NCBI GenBank assembly: GCA_040902305.1
Contig: JBBDXN010000144.1
Span: 1 to 64,000, forward strand
Direction: 5' to 3'
Source: CAMLFJ01 sp040902305
GTDB taxonomy: Bacteria; Methylomirabilota; Methylomirabilia; Rokubacteriales; CSP1-6
Length of the DNA stretch: 64,000 nucleotides
Both the position numbers and the translations under genes were made by a program. A model generated the notes under the pieces. That model worked only from the letters and a program-made list of their open reading frames with translations, did no database searches and was not told the DNA's origin. Each line of letters begins with the position of its first letter. The stretch's first letter is position 1. Of this stretch, positions 55,190 to 62,553 are shown in pieces.

Positions 55190-56217
55190 GGAATATCCCG
55201 GATGGCTACCGTGACCGGCCGGGAGCCGTTCCGGGTCCCCAGCCAGCCGGGAATGGCCATCGAGAAGCGGCCGGCGGTGCCGCCCGCCACCACCACGTGC
55301 AGCTCGTCTGGGGAGGGGAACTTGGGGATCGCCTCCCCGGGGGCGGGCGCGCCTCCCTTGGCGAAGCGCAGATTGGTGCCTTCCCCGTTATCTTCCGCCG
55401 GCTGCAGGCTCCGGTAGGGGGCGCGGATCGTCTCGAAGAGATGGCGCGTGAGATCGCGCTTGCTCCAGCCGTCGTCGCCGAAGGTGCGCGCGTGCTCCGG
55501 GCCCACCACCAGCATGGTGTGCGAGTAGAGCGGGAAGTGCTTGGCGTTCCAGAGCCCGGCCATGGACCAGCCGAGCGAGCCCGCGAGCGCGCGGGCGGTG
55601 CGGCTGGCGTGGTCGGAGATGCCGTGGGGCGCCTCGCCCGCGAACACCGTCACCGCGCTGTCGGTTTTCGCGAGCCCGCGGTCCGCGTGATACGGCGGCC
55701 AGGGGCTGGCCTCCTCGTGCTCGCCGATGCAGTAGGTGTAACGGCCCGGGTGGCCGAACGTGGACATCGACGTCTCGCCCGCTTTCGCGCCGCCCACGTT
55801 GATCATCACGAGGCGCAGGGCGCGGCCGATGGTCGCGTTGGCGCGGTGGCCGGGGCCGAACACGCCGAAGGAGCAGTTGAGCCCGATCCGCCCGCGGATG
55901 GGCCCGTGTACGACGATCAACGGGGCCGAGAAGTGCGTGGACGTCGACACCCCGTGCAGGTTGAAGGCGGGATCGCTCGCGGCCTGGACCGCGGCGAGCA
56001 CGACGGGCAGGTACTCGGGCCGGCAACCCGCCATCACCGCGTTGATCGCCACCTTCTCCACCGTGGCCCGGCCGTAGTTGGGCGCGACCTCTCCCACGAG
56101 CTCGTGGGGATCGCGGGTGGTGCCGCCCAGCATCCGGTCCACCCGCGCGCGCGCGGGTGGAACCACCGGCAGGCCGTCCGTCACGCCCTTGTCGAACCAG
56201 ATCTCCAGGTCGTCCAC
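55186..56217 (-). CDS. Conserved protein of unknown function
   Basis: 343 residues from the GTG at 56217 (VDDLEIWFDKGVTDGLPVVP), with AAAGGA 8 nt upstream. Conserved-looking segments are VEKVAINAVMAGCRPEYLPV, IGLNCSFGVFGPGHRANATI, RLVMINVGGAKAGETSMSTF and EHEEASPWPPYHADRG. I recall this family from uncultivated soil bacteria, sometimes next to UGSC-type selenoprotein/thiol genes, but no biochemical role is established to my knowledge. The Cys in MAGC and NCSF may be functional. It is divergent from ppa. Confidence 0.8.
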   Translation of the reverse strand: MDDLEIWFDKGVTDGLPVVPPARARVDRMLGGTTRDPHELVGEVAPNYGRATVEKVAINAVMAGCRPEYLPVVLAAVQAASDPAFNLHGVSTSTHFSAPLIVVHGPIRGRIGLNCSFGVFGPGHRANATIGRALRLVMINVGGAKAGETSMSTFGHPGRYTYCIGEHEEASPWPPYHADRGLAKTDSAVTVFAGEAPHGISDHASRTARALAGSLGWSMAGLWNAKHFPLYSHTMLVVGPEHARTFGDDGWSKRDLTRHLFETIRAPYRSLQPAEDNGEGTNLRFAKGGAPAPGEAIPKFPSPDELHVVVAGGTAGRFSMAIPGWLGTRNGSRPVTVAIRDIP

Positions 56218-56373
56218 CGTCGGGTCCTTTCGCCACCGCCGGCATGGTGCCACATCGAGGCCGGCAGATCCAACCGGGCCGCGCGCGCATAGACCCGGGT
56301 AACAAGGACGTCTTCTCGCTCCGGAAGCTGATCGGCGCGAAGTAGTCGCCGGCGCATCGCCGGGGCGCGGCGC

Positions 56374-56379
56374 TATACT
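56374..56379 (+). promoter_or_regulatory. -10 element of ppa, leaderless-type
   Basis: TATACT at 56374-56379 places +1 on the G of the GTG start at 56386. The -35 is not clear. Confidence 0.5.
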
Positions 56380-56385
56380 CGGGCC

Positions 56386-56946
56386 GTGAATCCGTGGCAC
56401 GACGTGGAGCTGGGCGACGACATCACGCGGGACTTCCGCTGTGTGATCGAGATCCCGAAGGGCTCCAAGGTGAAGTACGAGCTCGACAAGCAGACCGGCC
56501 TGCTCTGGCTCGACCGCGTGCTCCACTCGGCCGTCCACTACCCGGCCAACTACGGCTTCCTGCCGCGCACCTACTGCGGCGACGGCGACCCGCTCGACGT
56601 GCTCGTGCTGGGCCAGGAACCGGTGGTGCCCCTCTGTATCCTCCGGGCTCGCGCGATCGGCGTTCTCACGATGCGCGACGACAAGGGGCGGGATGACAAG
56701 ATCATCGCGGTCCACGTCGACGATCCCGAGTATGCCCACTACCGGGACGTCGCCGAATTGCCTCCGCACCGCCTCAAGGAGATGCAGCGGTTCTTCCTCG
56801 ACTACAAGGTCCTCGAGAACAAGGCGGTGGACGTCGAGGACATCCGGGGGCGGGCGACCGCGGAGCAGGTGATCCGCGACGCGGTCCAGCTCTACCGGGA
56901 CCAGATCGCGCCGGCGGAAGCTCGCCGCGGGACGGAGTCTTCCTAA
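56386..56946 (+). CDS. ppa: Inorganic pyrophosphatase (family I)
   Basis: 186 residues. Soluble family I enzyme hydrolysing PPi to drive biosynthesis. The Mg2+-binding triad is in CGDGDPLDVLVLG. The family N-terminal EIPKGSKVKYELDK and VHYPANYGFLPRT segments are intact, and KVLENKAVDV lies near the end. The GTG at 56386 has no Shine-Dalgarno but is correctly placed for leaderless transcription. Confidence 0.96.
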   Translation: MNPWHDVELGDDITRDFRCVIEIPKGSKVKYELDKQTGLLWLDRVLHSAVHYPANYGFLPRTYCGDGDPLDVLVLGQEPVVPLCILRARAIGVLTMRDDKGRDDKIIAVHVDDPEYAHYRDVAELPPHRLKEMQRFFLDYKVLENKAVDVEDIRGRATAEQVIRDAVQLYRDQIAPAEARRGTESS

Positions 56947-57054
56947 CTGACCGAAATCCCGCCCGTTTTGCCGACGCCTGCCGCCGACCGGCGTGCGCCC
57001 CCCGATGCCGGGTCGTGCAATGACGTCCATCTTGCCGAAAAGCCTAGGATTTTC

Positions 57055-57083
57055 TTGTTGCGAAAAATTCAGGGTGCTAGACT
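57055..57083 (+). promoter_or_regulatory. Promoter of the mre operon
   Basis: TTGTTG (57055-57060), a 17-bp spacer, TAGACT (57078-57083), in the only AT-rich stretch of this intergenic region. The leader is about 45 nt. Confidence 0.6.
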
Positions 57084-57134
57084 CAGCCGTGAGTTCGACC
57101 CCGTCTCAAACGACCTATTCGACAAGGGTGCTCT

Positions 57135-58166
57135 ATGCTGATTAGTCTTCTCGCCGGGTTGTTCTCGAACGATCTTGCCATCGACCTGGGCACGGCCAAC
57201 ACCCTGGTCTACGTCCGCGGGGAGGGTATCGTGATGAACGAGCCTTCCATCGTCGCCATCCACCAGGCCGACCACTCGGTCCTGGCGGTGGGGCACGAAG
57301 CCAAGGCCATGCTCGGGCGCACCCCGGGCAACATCACGGCCATCCGGCCCCTCAAGGACGGCGTCATCGCCGACTTCGACGTGACCGAGAAGATGCTCCA
57401 CTACTTCATCAACAAGGTCCACCGGCGCCGGACGCTCGTGCATCCGCGTATCGTGATCGGGGTGCCGTCGGGGATCACCCAGGTGGAGAAGCGCGCGGTG
57501 CGCGACTCCGCGATGCAGGCGGGGGCGCGCGAGGTATACCTGATCGAAGAGCCCATGGCCGCGGCAATCGGGGCGGGCCTGCCCATCCAGGAGCCGGGCG
57601 GCAACATGATCGTAGACATGGGCGGCGGCACCACCGAGGTGGCGGTGATCTCGCTCTCGGGCATCGTCTACTCCAAATCGGTCCGCATCGCGGGCGACGA
57701 GATGGACGAAGCGATCGTGCAGTACATCAAGAAGCACTACAACCTGCTCGTCGGCGAGCGGCGCGCGGAAGAGATCAAGATCAAACTGGGCTCGGCCTAC
57801 CCCATGGGCGGTGAGCGCATGACCATGGAAGTGAAGGGCCGCGACCTGATCGATGGAATCCCGAAGACCATCGTGGTGACCGACGAGGAGATCCGGGAGG
57901 CGCTCCGGGAGCCGGTCATGGCGATCGTGGACACCGTGCGCACCTGTCTCGAGCGAACCCCGCCCGAGCTGGCCGCGGACATCGTGGACAAGGGTATCGT
58001 GCTCACCGGCGGTGGCGCGCTGCTCCGGGGCCTCGATCTGCTCCTCCGGCAGGAGACCGACCTTCCGATCACGGTCGGTGACGACCCCCTGTCCTGCGTG
58101 GCGCTCGGCACCGGCAAGGTGCTGGACGAGCTCGAGCTTCTCAAGAAGGTGGCGATCCCCGCCTGA
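57135..58166 (+). CDS. mreB: Rod-shape-determining protein MreB
   Basis: 343 residues, actin fold. N-terminal amphipathic membrane-binding stretch (LISLLAGLFSNDLAIDLGTA), phosphate-1 DLGTANTLVYV, EEPMAAAIGAGLPI, phosphate-2 VDMGGGTTEVAVISLSG and the adenosine motif LTGGGALLRGLD. It polymerises under the inner membrane and steers elongasome synthesis with MreC, MreD, PBP2 and RodA encoded next. A REP-like element separates it from mreC. Confidence 0.97.
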   Translation: MLISLLAGLFSNDLAIDLGTANTLVYVRGEGIVMNEPSIVAIHQADHSVLAVGHEAKAMLGRTPGNITAIRPLKDGVIADFDVTEKMLHYFINKVHRRRTLVHPRIVIGVPSGITQVEKRAVRDSAMQAGAREVYLIEEPMAAAIGAGLPIQEPGGNMIVDMGGGTTEVAVISLSGIVYSKSVRIAGDEMDEAIVQYIKKHYNLLVGERRAEEIKIKLGSAYPMGGERMTMEVKGRDLIDGIPKTIVVTDEEIREALREPVMAIVDTVRTCLERTPPELAADIVDKGIVLTGGGALLRGLDLLLRQETDLPITVGDDPLSCVALGTGKVLDELELLKKVAIPA

Positions 58167-58169
58167 GTT

Positions 58170-58256
58170 GGGGTCAGGTCTTGCATTACGACATTTCCTC
58201 GCGCGCGCCCTTCCGACGGCCAGCCAGAGAAATGTCGTAATTCAAGACCTGACCCC
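58170..58256. repeat. REP-type inverted repeat between mreB and mreC
   Basis: Arms 58170-58197 and 58229-58256 are 28-bp reverse complements with a single mismatch, starting GGGGTCAGGTCTTG, and separated by 31 bp. The sequence class (GGGGTCAGGTCTTGAATTACGACAT type) is the one I associate with REP-associated IS200-like (RAYT) transposases. None is encoded in this window. Confidence 0.85.
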
Positions 58257-58270
58257 GAGGTGACGGAGCG

Positions 58271-59110
58271 GTGAGAGTTCGCAGATACGGGATCCTTCTC
58301 GCGGTGCTACTCGTGTCCCTCCTGCTGCTGACGGTGCAGACTCGCGGCGGCGGCACGGGGCGAGCGAGCGAGCTGGTCGCGATCGCGGTCACCCCGGTCC
58401 AGAGCCTGCTGGTGCGGATCCATCGCGGCGCCCTCGACTTCTGGGCCAACTACGTCGATTGGAAGTCGGTGCGGCGGGAGAACGCGACTCTCCGCGGAGA
58501 GAACGAGCAGTTGCGCGTGCAGGCGCTCCAGGCCGGCGAGAACCAGGCGGAGAACGCGCGGCTCCGCCGCCTCCTGGTCCTGCGGGACCGGCTGCCCCTC
58601 GCCACCGTGGCCGGCGAAGTCATCGGGCGCGAGGCCGGCGGCTGGGTGCGCTCCCTCACCGTCAATCGCGGGCGGGGCGACGGCATCGCCCAGCAGACGC
58701 CGGTCATCGTGCCGGACGGGCTGGTGGGGCGAGTCGTCCAGGCGCATCGCAGCGCCGCGGTCATCCAGCTCCTGAACGATCCGGCTTCCACGGTGGGCGC
58801 GGTGGCGCAGCGCACCCGCACCGCCGGGCTCGTGGAAGGGGATGCGGGGGGCGCGGTGCGCTTCAAGTTCATGGCCCGTGACGGCTCCAGCGTCGCCGCG
58901 GGCGATCTCGTGGTCACCTCGGGCCTGGGTACCCTCTTCCCCAAGGGCCTTCCGGTCGGGCGGGTCGTGAAGATCGAGGACAAGGGCTCGGCCCTCTTCC
59001 ACTTCGCGGTGCTCGCGCCCGCGGTCGATTTCTCTCGCGTCGAGGAAGTGCTGCTCATCACCGGGCAGACCATCCAGGACCTCGCCGCGCTGTTCCCCGC
59101 GGACGGCTAG
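58271..59110 (+). CDS. mreC: Rod-shape-determining protein MreC
   Basis: 279 residues from the GTG at 58271. One N-terminal TM helix (GILLAVLLVSLLLLTVQTRG), a coiled coil (RENATLRGENEQLRVQALQA) and the periplasmic double beta-barrel (VIGREAGGWVRSLTVNRGRG, GLVGRVVQAHRSAAVIQLLN). It links MreB filaments to PBP2 in the periplasm. mreD follows after 2 bp. Confidence 0.95.
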   Translation: MRVRRYGILLAVLLVSLLLLTVQTRGGGTGRASELVAIAVTPVQSLLVRIHRGALDFWANYVDWKSVRRENATLRGENEQLRVQALQAGENQAENARLRRLLVLRDRLPLATVAGEVIGREAGGWVRSLTVNRGRGDGIAQQTPVIVPDGLVGRVVQAHRSAAVIQLLNDPASTVGAVAQRTRTAGLVEGDAGGAVRFKFMARDGSSVAAGDLVVTSGLGTLFPKGLPVGRVVKIEDKGSALFHFAVLAPAVDFSRVEEVLLITGQTIQDLAALFPADG

Positions 59111-59112
59111 TC

Positions 59113-59607
59113 ATGCTGCGCCTGCTCCTGCTCCTCGTGATCGTGGGGGGCGGCGTCCTGCAATCGACGGTGGTCGCGGTCGCCGGGGTCGGGGGGATCA
59201 TGCCCGACGTGCCGCTGATCCTCACCGTGCTCATCGCCCTGCGGTACGGTCCGGAGTCGGGTTGTCTCGCCGGCTTCGTCGCCGGGCTCCTTCAGGACGC
59301 GACCGGGGGCGGCCTCGTGGGGGTGCAGGCTCTCACCAAGGGCCTGGCCGGCTTCGGCATGGGCCTCCTGGTAGGGCGCTTCTGGGTCGGCAATCCGCTC
59401 GTCCAGGTGCCCGGGCTGGTGCTGCTCAGCGTGGTGGAGGGGCTCGGGCGGTTTCTCCTCCTGCAGATGTTCCACTACCCGGCGGCGTTCGGCGACCTCA
59501 TGCTCCACGTGATCCTGCCCCAGGCGCTCTACAACGGCCTGATCGGCACCCTGTGCATCCTGGCCGAGGCGGGCTACGAGCTGATGCGGAGGCGAACGTG
59601 GAGGTGA
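59113..59607 (+). CDS. mreD: Rod-shape-determining protein MreD
   Basis: 164 residues, about five TM helices, with the MreD pattern MPDVPLILTVLIALRYGPES, GFVAGLLQDATGGGLVGVQA and a short basic C-terminus. It is an elongasome membrane component; sequence conservation is always low, but the position between mreC and mrdA confirms it. The end overlaps the PBP2 gene. Confidence 0.93.
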   Translation: MLRLLLLLVIVGGGVLQSTVVAVAGVGGIMPDVPLILTVLIALRYGPESGCLAGFVAGLLQDATGGGLVGVQALTKGLAGFGMGLLVGRFWVGNPLVQVPGLVLLSVVEGLGRFLLLQMFHYPAAFGDLMLHVILPQALYNGLIGTLCILAEAGYELMRRRTWR

Positions 59608-61406
59608 ACCCGACGCCCTCGAATCGCCGCGAGGCCTGGGGCCGGCGGGTCCTGGCGCTCGCGGTGGTCAGCTCCATCGGGTTCGTCGCGCTGCTGGGCC
59701 AGCTCTGGTATCTGCAGGTGCTGGAAGGCGGGCGCCTGCAAGAGCTGTCGGAGAAGAACCGGATCCGCATCCGGCCGGTCGCCGCGCCCCGCGGCATCCT
59801 GTTCGACCGGAACGGGCTCGCGCTGGTCGACAATCGCCCCGCCTTCACGCTCTCGCTGATCCCGCGCGAGATGGAGGACCGCCACCAGGTGGTGGCCCGG
59901 CTGTCCGTCCTGCTCAAGATGCCGGTGACCGAGCTGCTGGAGGCGCTGGAGCGCGTCCCCGCGGATTCGATCCGCCCGGTGCGGGTCCGCCGCGGCCTCT
60001 CGCTGGAGGACGTCACCAAGGTCGAGGAGCGCAAGCTCGAGCTCCCGGGCGTCATCGTGGAGGTCGAGCCGCAGCGCACGTATCCCACCAGCACGTTCGC
60101 CGCTCATCTCCTCGGTTATGTTCGAGAAGTCAGCGACGAGCAGATGAAGCAGGGCCGGTACCGCCGAGGCGACATGATCGGGCAGTCCGGCCTCGAGCGG
60201 CTCCTCGACGAGTACCTGCGCGGGCGGGACGGCGGCGAGCGGATCGAGGTCGACGCGTTCGGCCGGCCGGTGCAGGTCATGCGGCGCGAGGAGCCCGATC
60301 CGGGCGCGCAGGTCGTCACCACCATCGATCGCCGAATCCAGGAGGCGGCGGAGCAGGCGATGGCCGGGAAGGCCGGCTCGGTGGTGGTGCTGGACCCGCG
60401 CACCGGCGATGTCCTCGCCCTGACGTCGAGCCCGGCCTTTTCCCTCGACCGGTTCACCGGGAACCTGGATCGCGACGAGTGGGTGCGGCTCGTGCGCGAT
60501 CCGATGACCCCGCTGCTGAACCGGGCGCTCCAGGGGCAGTATCCGCCCGCCTCGGTGTTCAAGATCGTCGTCGCGGCCGCCGGGCTCCAGGAAGGCTCGC
60601 TCACGCCGATGGACCGCGTGTACTGCAACGGGGAGTTCAGCCTGGGCAACTGGACCTTCAATGACTGGAAGCCGGGCGGGCACGGTCACCTGGACTTCGC
60701 CGGGTCCGTCGCGCAGTCGTGCGACATCTTCTTCTACCAGGCCGGGCTCAAGGTGGGCGCGGACGTCATGGCGAAGTACGCGCAGGCCTTCGGCCTGGGG
60801 GCGCCCACCGGCATCGATCTGGGCGGGGAGCGGTTCGGGCTGGTGCCGCTATCCCCCGCGCAGCGCCAGCGCAGCAAGCGGCGCTGGCTGCCCGGTGACA
60901 CCGTCAACATGTCGATCGGGCAGGGCCAGCTCCTGGTGACGCCGCTGCAGATCGCGCGCATGATGGGGGCGGTGGCCAACGGCGGGATCCTCTGGAAGCC
61001 CCGGCTGGTCCAGCGGGTGGAGCGCGCGGACGGGACGCTCGCCTACGCCTCCTCCAGCCAGATGACCGATCGGGTCGAGCTGTCGCCGGTGGTCTGGGCC
61101 TTCCTGCGCCACTCCCTGACCGCGGTGGTCAAGGACGGCACCGGGGCGCTGGCCCGGGTGCCCGGCGTCGACATCGCGGGCAAGACGGGCACCGCTCAGA
61201 CCGTCTCCAAGAGCGACTCCTCGAAGGGACAGGACCACGCGTGGTTTGCCTCCTTCGCCCCCGCCGACGACCCGCAATACGTGGTGGTGGTGCTGGTGGA
61301 GCGCGGCGGCAAGGGCGGGCAGGTCGCGGCGCCGATCGCGCGGCAGATCTACGAAGCCATCTTCCTCCAGAAGGTGGCCCAGGTGACGCTCGGCGAGTCC
61401 AGCTGA
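59598..61406 (+). CDS. mrdA: Penicillin-binding protein 2 (elongation transpeptidase)
   Basis: 602 residues from the GTG at 59598, which has GGAGG five bases upstream; a GTG two codons later is also possible. N-terminal TM helix, pedestal domain (VAAPRGILFDRNGLALVDNR), then the transpeptidase with the active-site Ser in PASVFKIVVA, the SxN-type SCD in VAQSCDIFFY and KTGT in IAGKTGTAQT. It crosslinks peptidoglycan during elongation together with RodA, next gene (TGATG overlap). Confidence 0.96.
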   Translation: MEVNPTPSNRREAWGRRVLALAVVSSIGFVALLGQLWYLQVLEGGRLQELSEKNRIRIRPVAAPRGILFDRNGLALVDNRPAFTLSLIPREMEDRHQVVARLSVLLKMPVTELLEALERVPADSIRPVRVRRGLSLEDVTKVEERKLELPGVIVEVEPQRTYPTSTFAAHLLGYVREVSDEQMKQGRYRRGDMIGQSGLERLLDEYLRGRDGGERIEVDAFGRPVQVMRREEPDPGAQVVTTIDRRIQEAAEQAMAGKAGSVVVLDPRTGDVLALTSSPAFSLDRFTGNLDRDEWVRLVRDPMTPLLNRALQGQYPPASVFKIVVAAAGLQEGSLTPMDRVYCNGEFSLGNWTFNDWKPGGHGHLDFAGSVAQSCDIFFYQAGLKVGADVMAKYAQAFGLGAPTGIDLGGERFGLVPLSPAQRQRSKRRWLPGDTVNMSIGQGQLLVTPLQIARMMGAVANGGILWKPRLVQRVERADGTLAYASSSQMTDRVELSPVVWAFLRHSLTAVVKDGTGALARVPGVDIAGKTGTAQTVSKSDSSKGQDHAWFASFAPADDPQYVVVVLVERGGKGGQVAAPIARQIYEAIFLQKVAQVTLGESS

Positions 61407-62500
61407 TGATGTTGAAGATGGACCGGCGTCTGCTCCAGAACGTCGACTGGCCGTTGCTGGGCGCCGCCTTCTTCATCATCGGGCTCGGCTTCGTCTGCCT
61501 CTGGAGCCTCAATCCCGGCCGCGGCATCTCGACGCTGATGTGGCGCCAGCTCTCGTGGGTGGGCGTCGGACTCCTCGGTCTCCTCGTGGTGGTCAGCGTG
61601 GACTACCGGAATCTGGTGCGGTTCGCCCCGGTCTTCTACGTGGTCGGCCTCGGCCTGCTGATCAGCGTGTTCGTGCTGGGTCGTACCGTCTCGGGCGCGC
61701 AGCGCTGGATCCACCTGGGGCCTTTCACGGTGCAGCCGTCGGAGGTCTTCAAGCTGATCTTCATCATCACGCTGGCGTGGGCGCTGACCTCCGGCCGCGG
61801 AGAGCGATTGGGCCGCGGCGCCCTGATCGGAGCCTTCGTGCTCCTGGGCGTGCCGTTCTACCTGGTGGTGCGCCAGCCGGACCTGGGGACCGGGCTGGTC
61901 CTGGTGCCGGTGCTCGCCGCGACCCTGGTGGGCCTCGGCCTGCGGATGAAGGTGCTGGGGGGGCTCGCCCTCGCGGCGGTGGCCGCCATGCCGCTCGCCT
62001 GGCTCGTGCTCAAGCCGTACCAGCGGGACCGGCTGCTCGTCTATCTCGATCCGTTCCGCGATCCGCTCGGAACGGCCTACAATGTCATTCAGGCGAAGAT
62101 CGCCATTGGTTCGGGCCAGCTCCTGGGGAAGGGCATCGGCGGCGCCACGCAGAGCCGCCTCGCTTTTCTCCCCGAGCGGCACACCGACTTCATTTTTGCC
62201 GTATTCGCGGAGATGTGGGGGTTCCTCGGTTGTCTGGTGCTGATCGTGGCCTACGCGCTCCTGGTGTTGCGGGGGTTCGAGATCGCGGCCGGCACGCGTG
62301 AGATGCGGGGGCGCATTCTGGCTCTCGGAGTGACGAGCGTGTTCGCGGTCCAGATCCTGGTCAATATCGGCATGGTGACGGGCCTGCTCCCCATCGTGGG
62401 GATTCCGCTGCCGCTCATGAGCTACGGCGGCTCCTCCATGGTGGTCTCACTGACAGCGCTGGGCCTCCTGATCTCGATCCGAATGCGGCAGTTCCACTAA
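61406..62500 (+). CDS. rodA: Peptidoglycan glycosyltransferase RodA (SEDS family)
   Basis: 364 residues, about ten TM helices. SEDS motifs are GAQRWIHLGPFTVQPSEVFK, VVRQPDLGTGLVLVPV (with the catalytic-region Asp) and VGIPLPLMSYGGSSMVVSL. It polymerises lipid II glycan strands with PBP2. It begins in a TGATG overlap with mrdA. A second ATG follows immediately. Confidence 0.97.
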   Translation: MMLKMDRRLLQNVDWPLLGAAFFIIGLGFVCLWSLNPGRGISTLMWRQLSWVGVGLLGLLVVVSVDYRNLVRFAPVFYVVGLGLLISVFVLGRTVSGAQRWIHLGPFTVQPSEVFKLIFIITLAWALTSGRGERLGRGALIGAFVLLGVPFYLVVRQPDLGTGLVLVPVLAATLVGLGLRMKVLGGLALAAVAAMPLAWLVLKPYQRDRLLVYLDPFRDPLGTAYNVIQAKIAIGSGQLLGKGIGGATQSRLAFLPERHTDFIFAVFAEMWGFLGCLVLIVAYALLVLRGFEIAAGTREMRGRILALGVTSVFAVQILVNIGMVTGLLPIVGIPLPLMSYGGSSMVVSLTALGLLISIRMRQFH

Positions 62501-62553
62501 CCGCATAACTGCTGGCCGGGTCTCCCTCGCGGGACCCCGGATCGAGGTCGGCC

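Noticed and set aside
56157..56345. 62-codon plus-strand frame before ppa
   Set aside because: Its first part is antisense to the unknown gene and it has no Shine-Dalgarno or family match; treated as intergenic.
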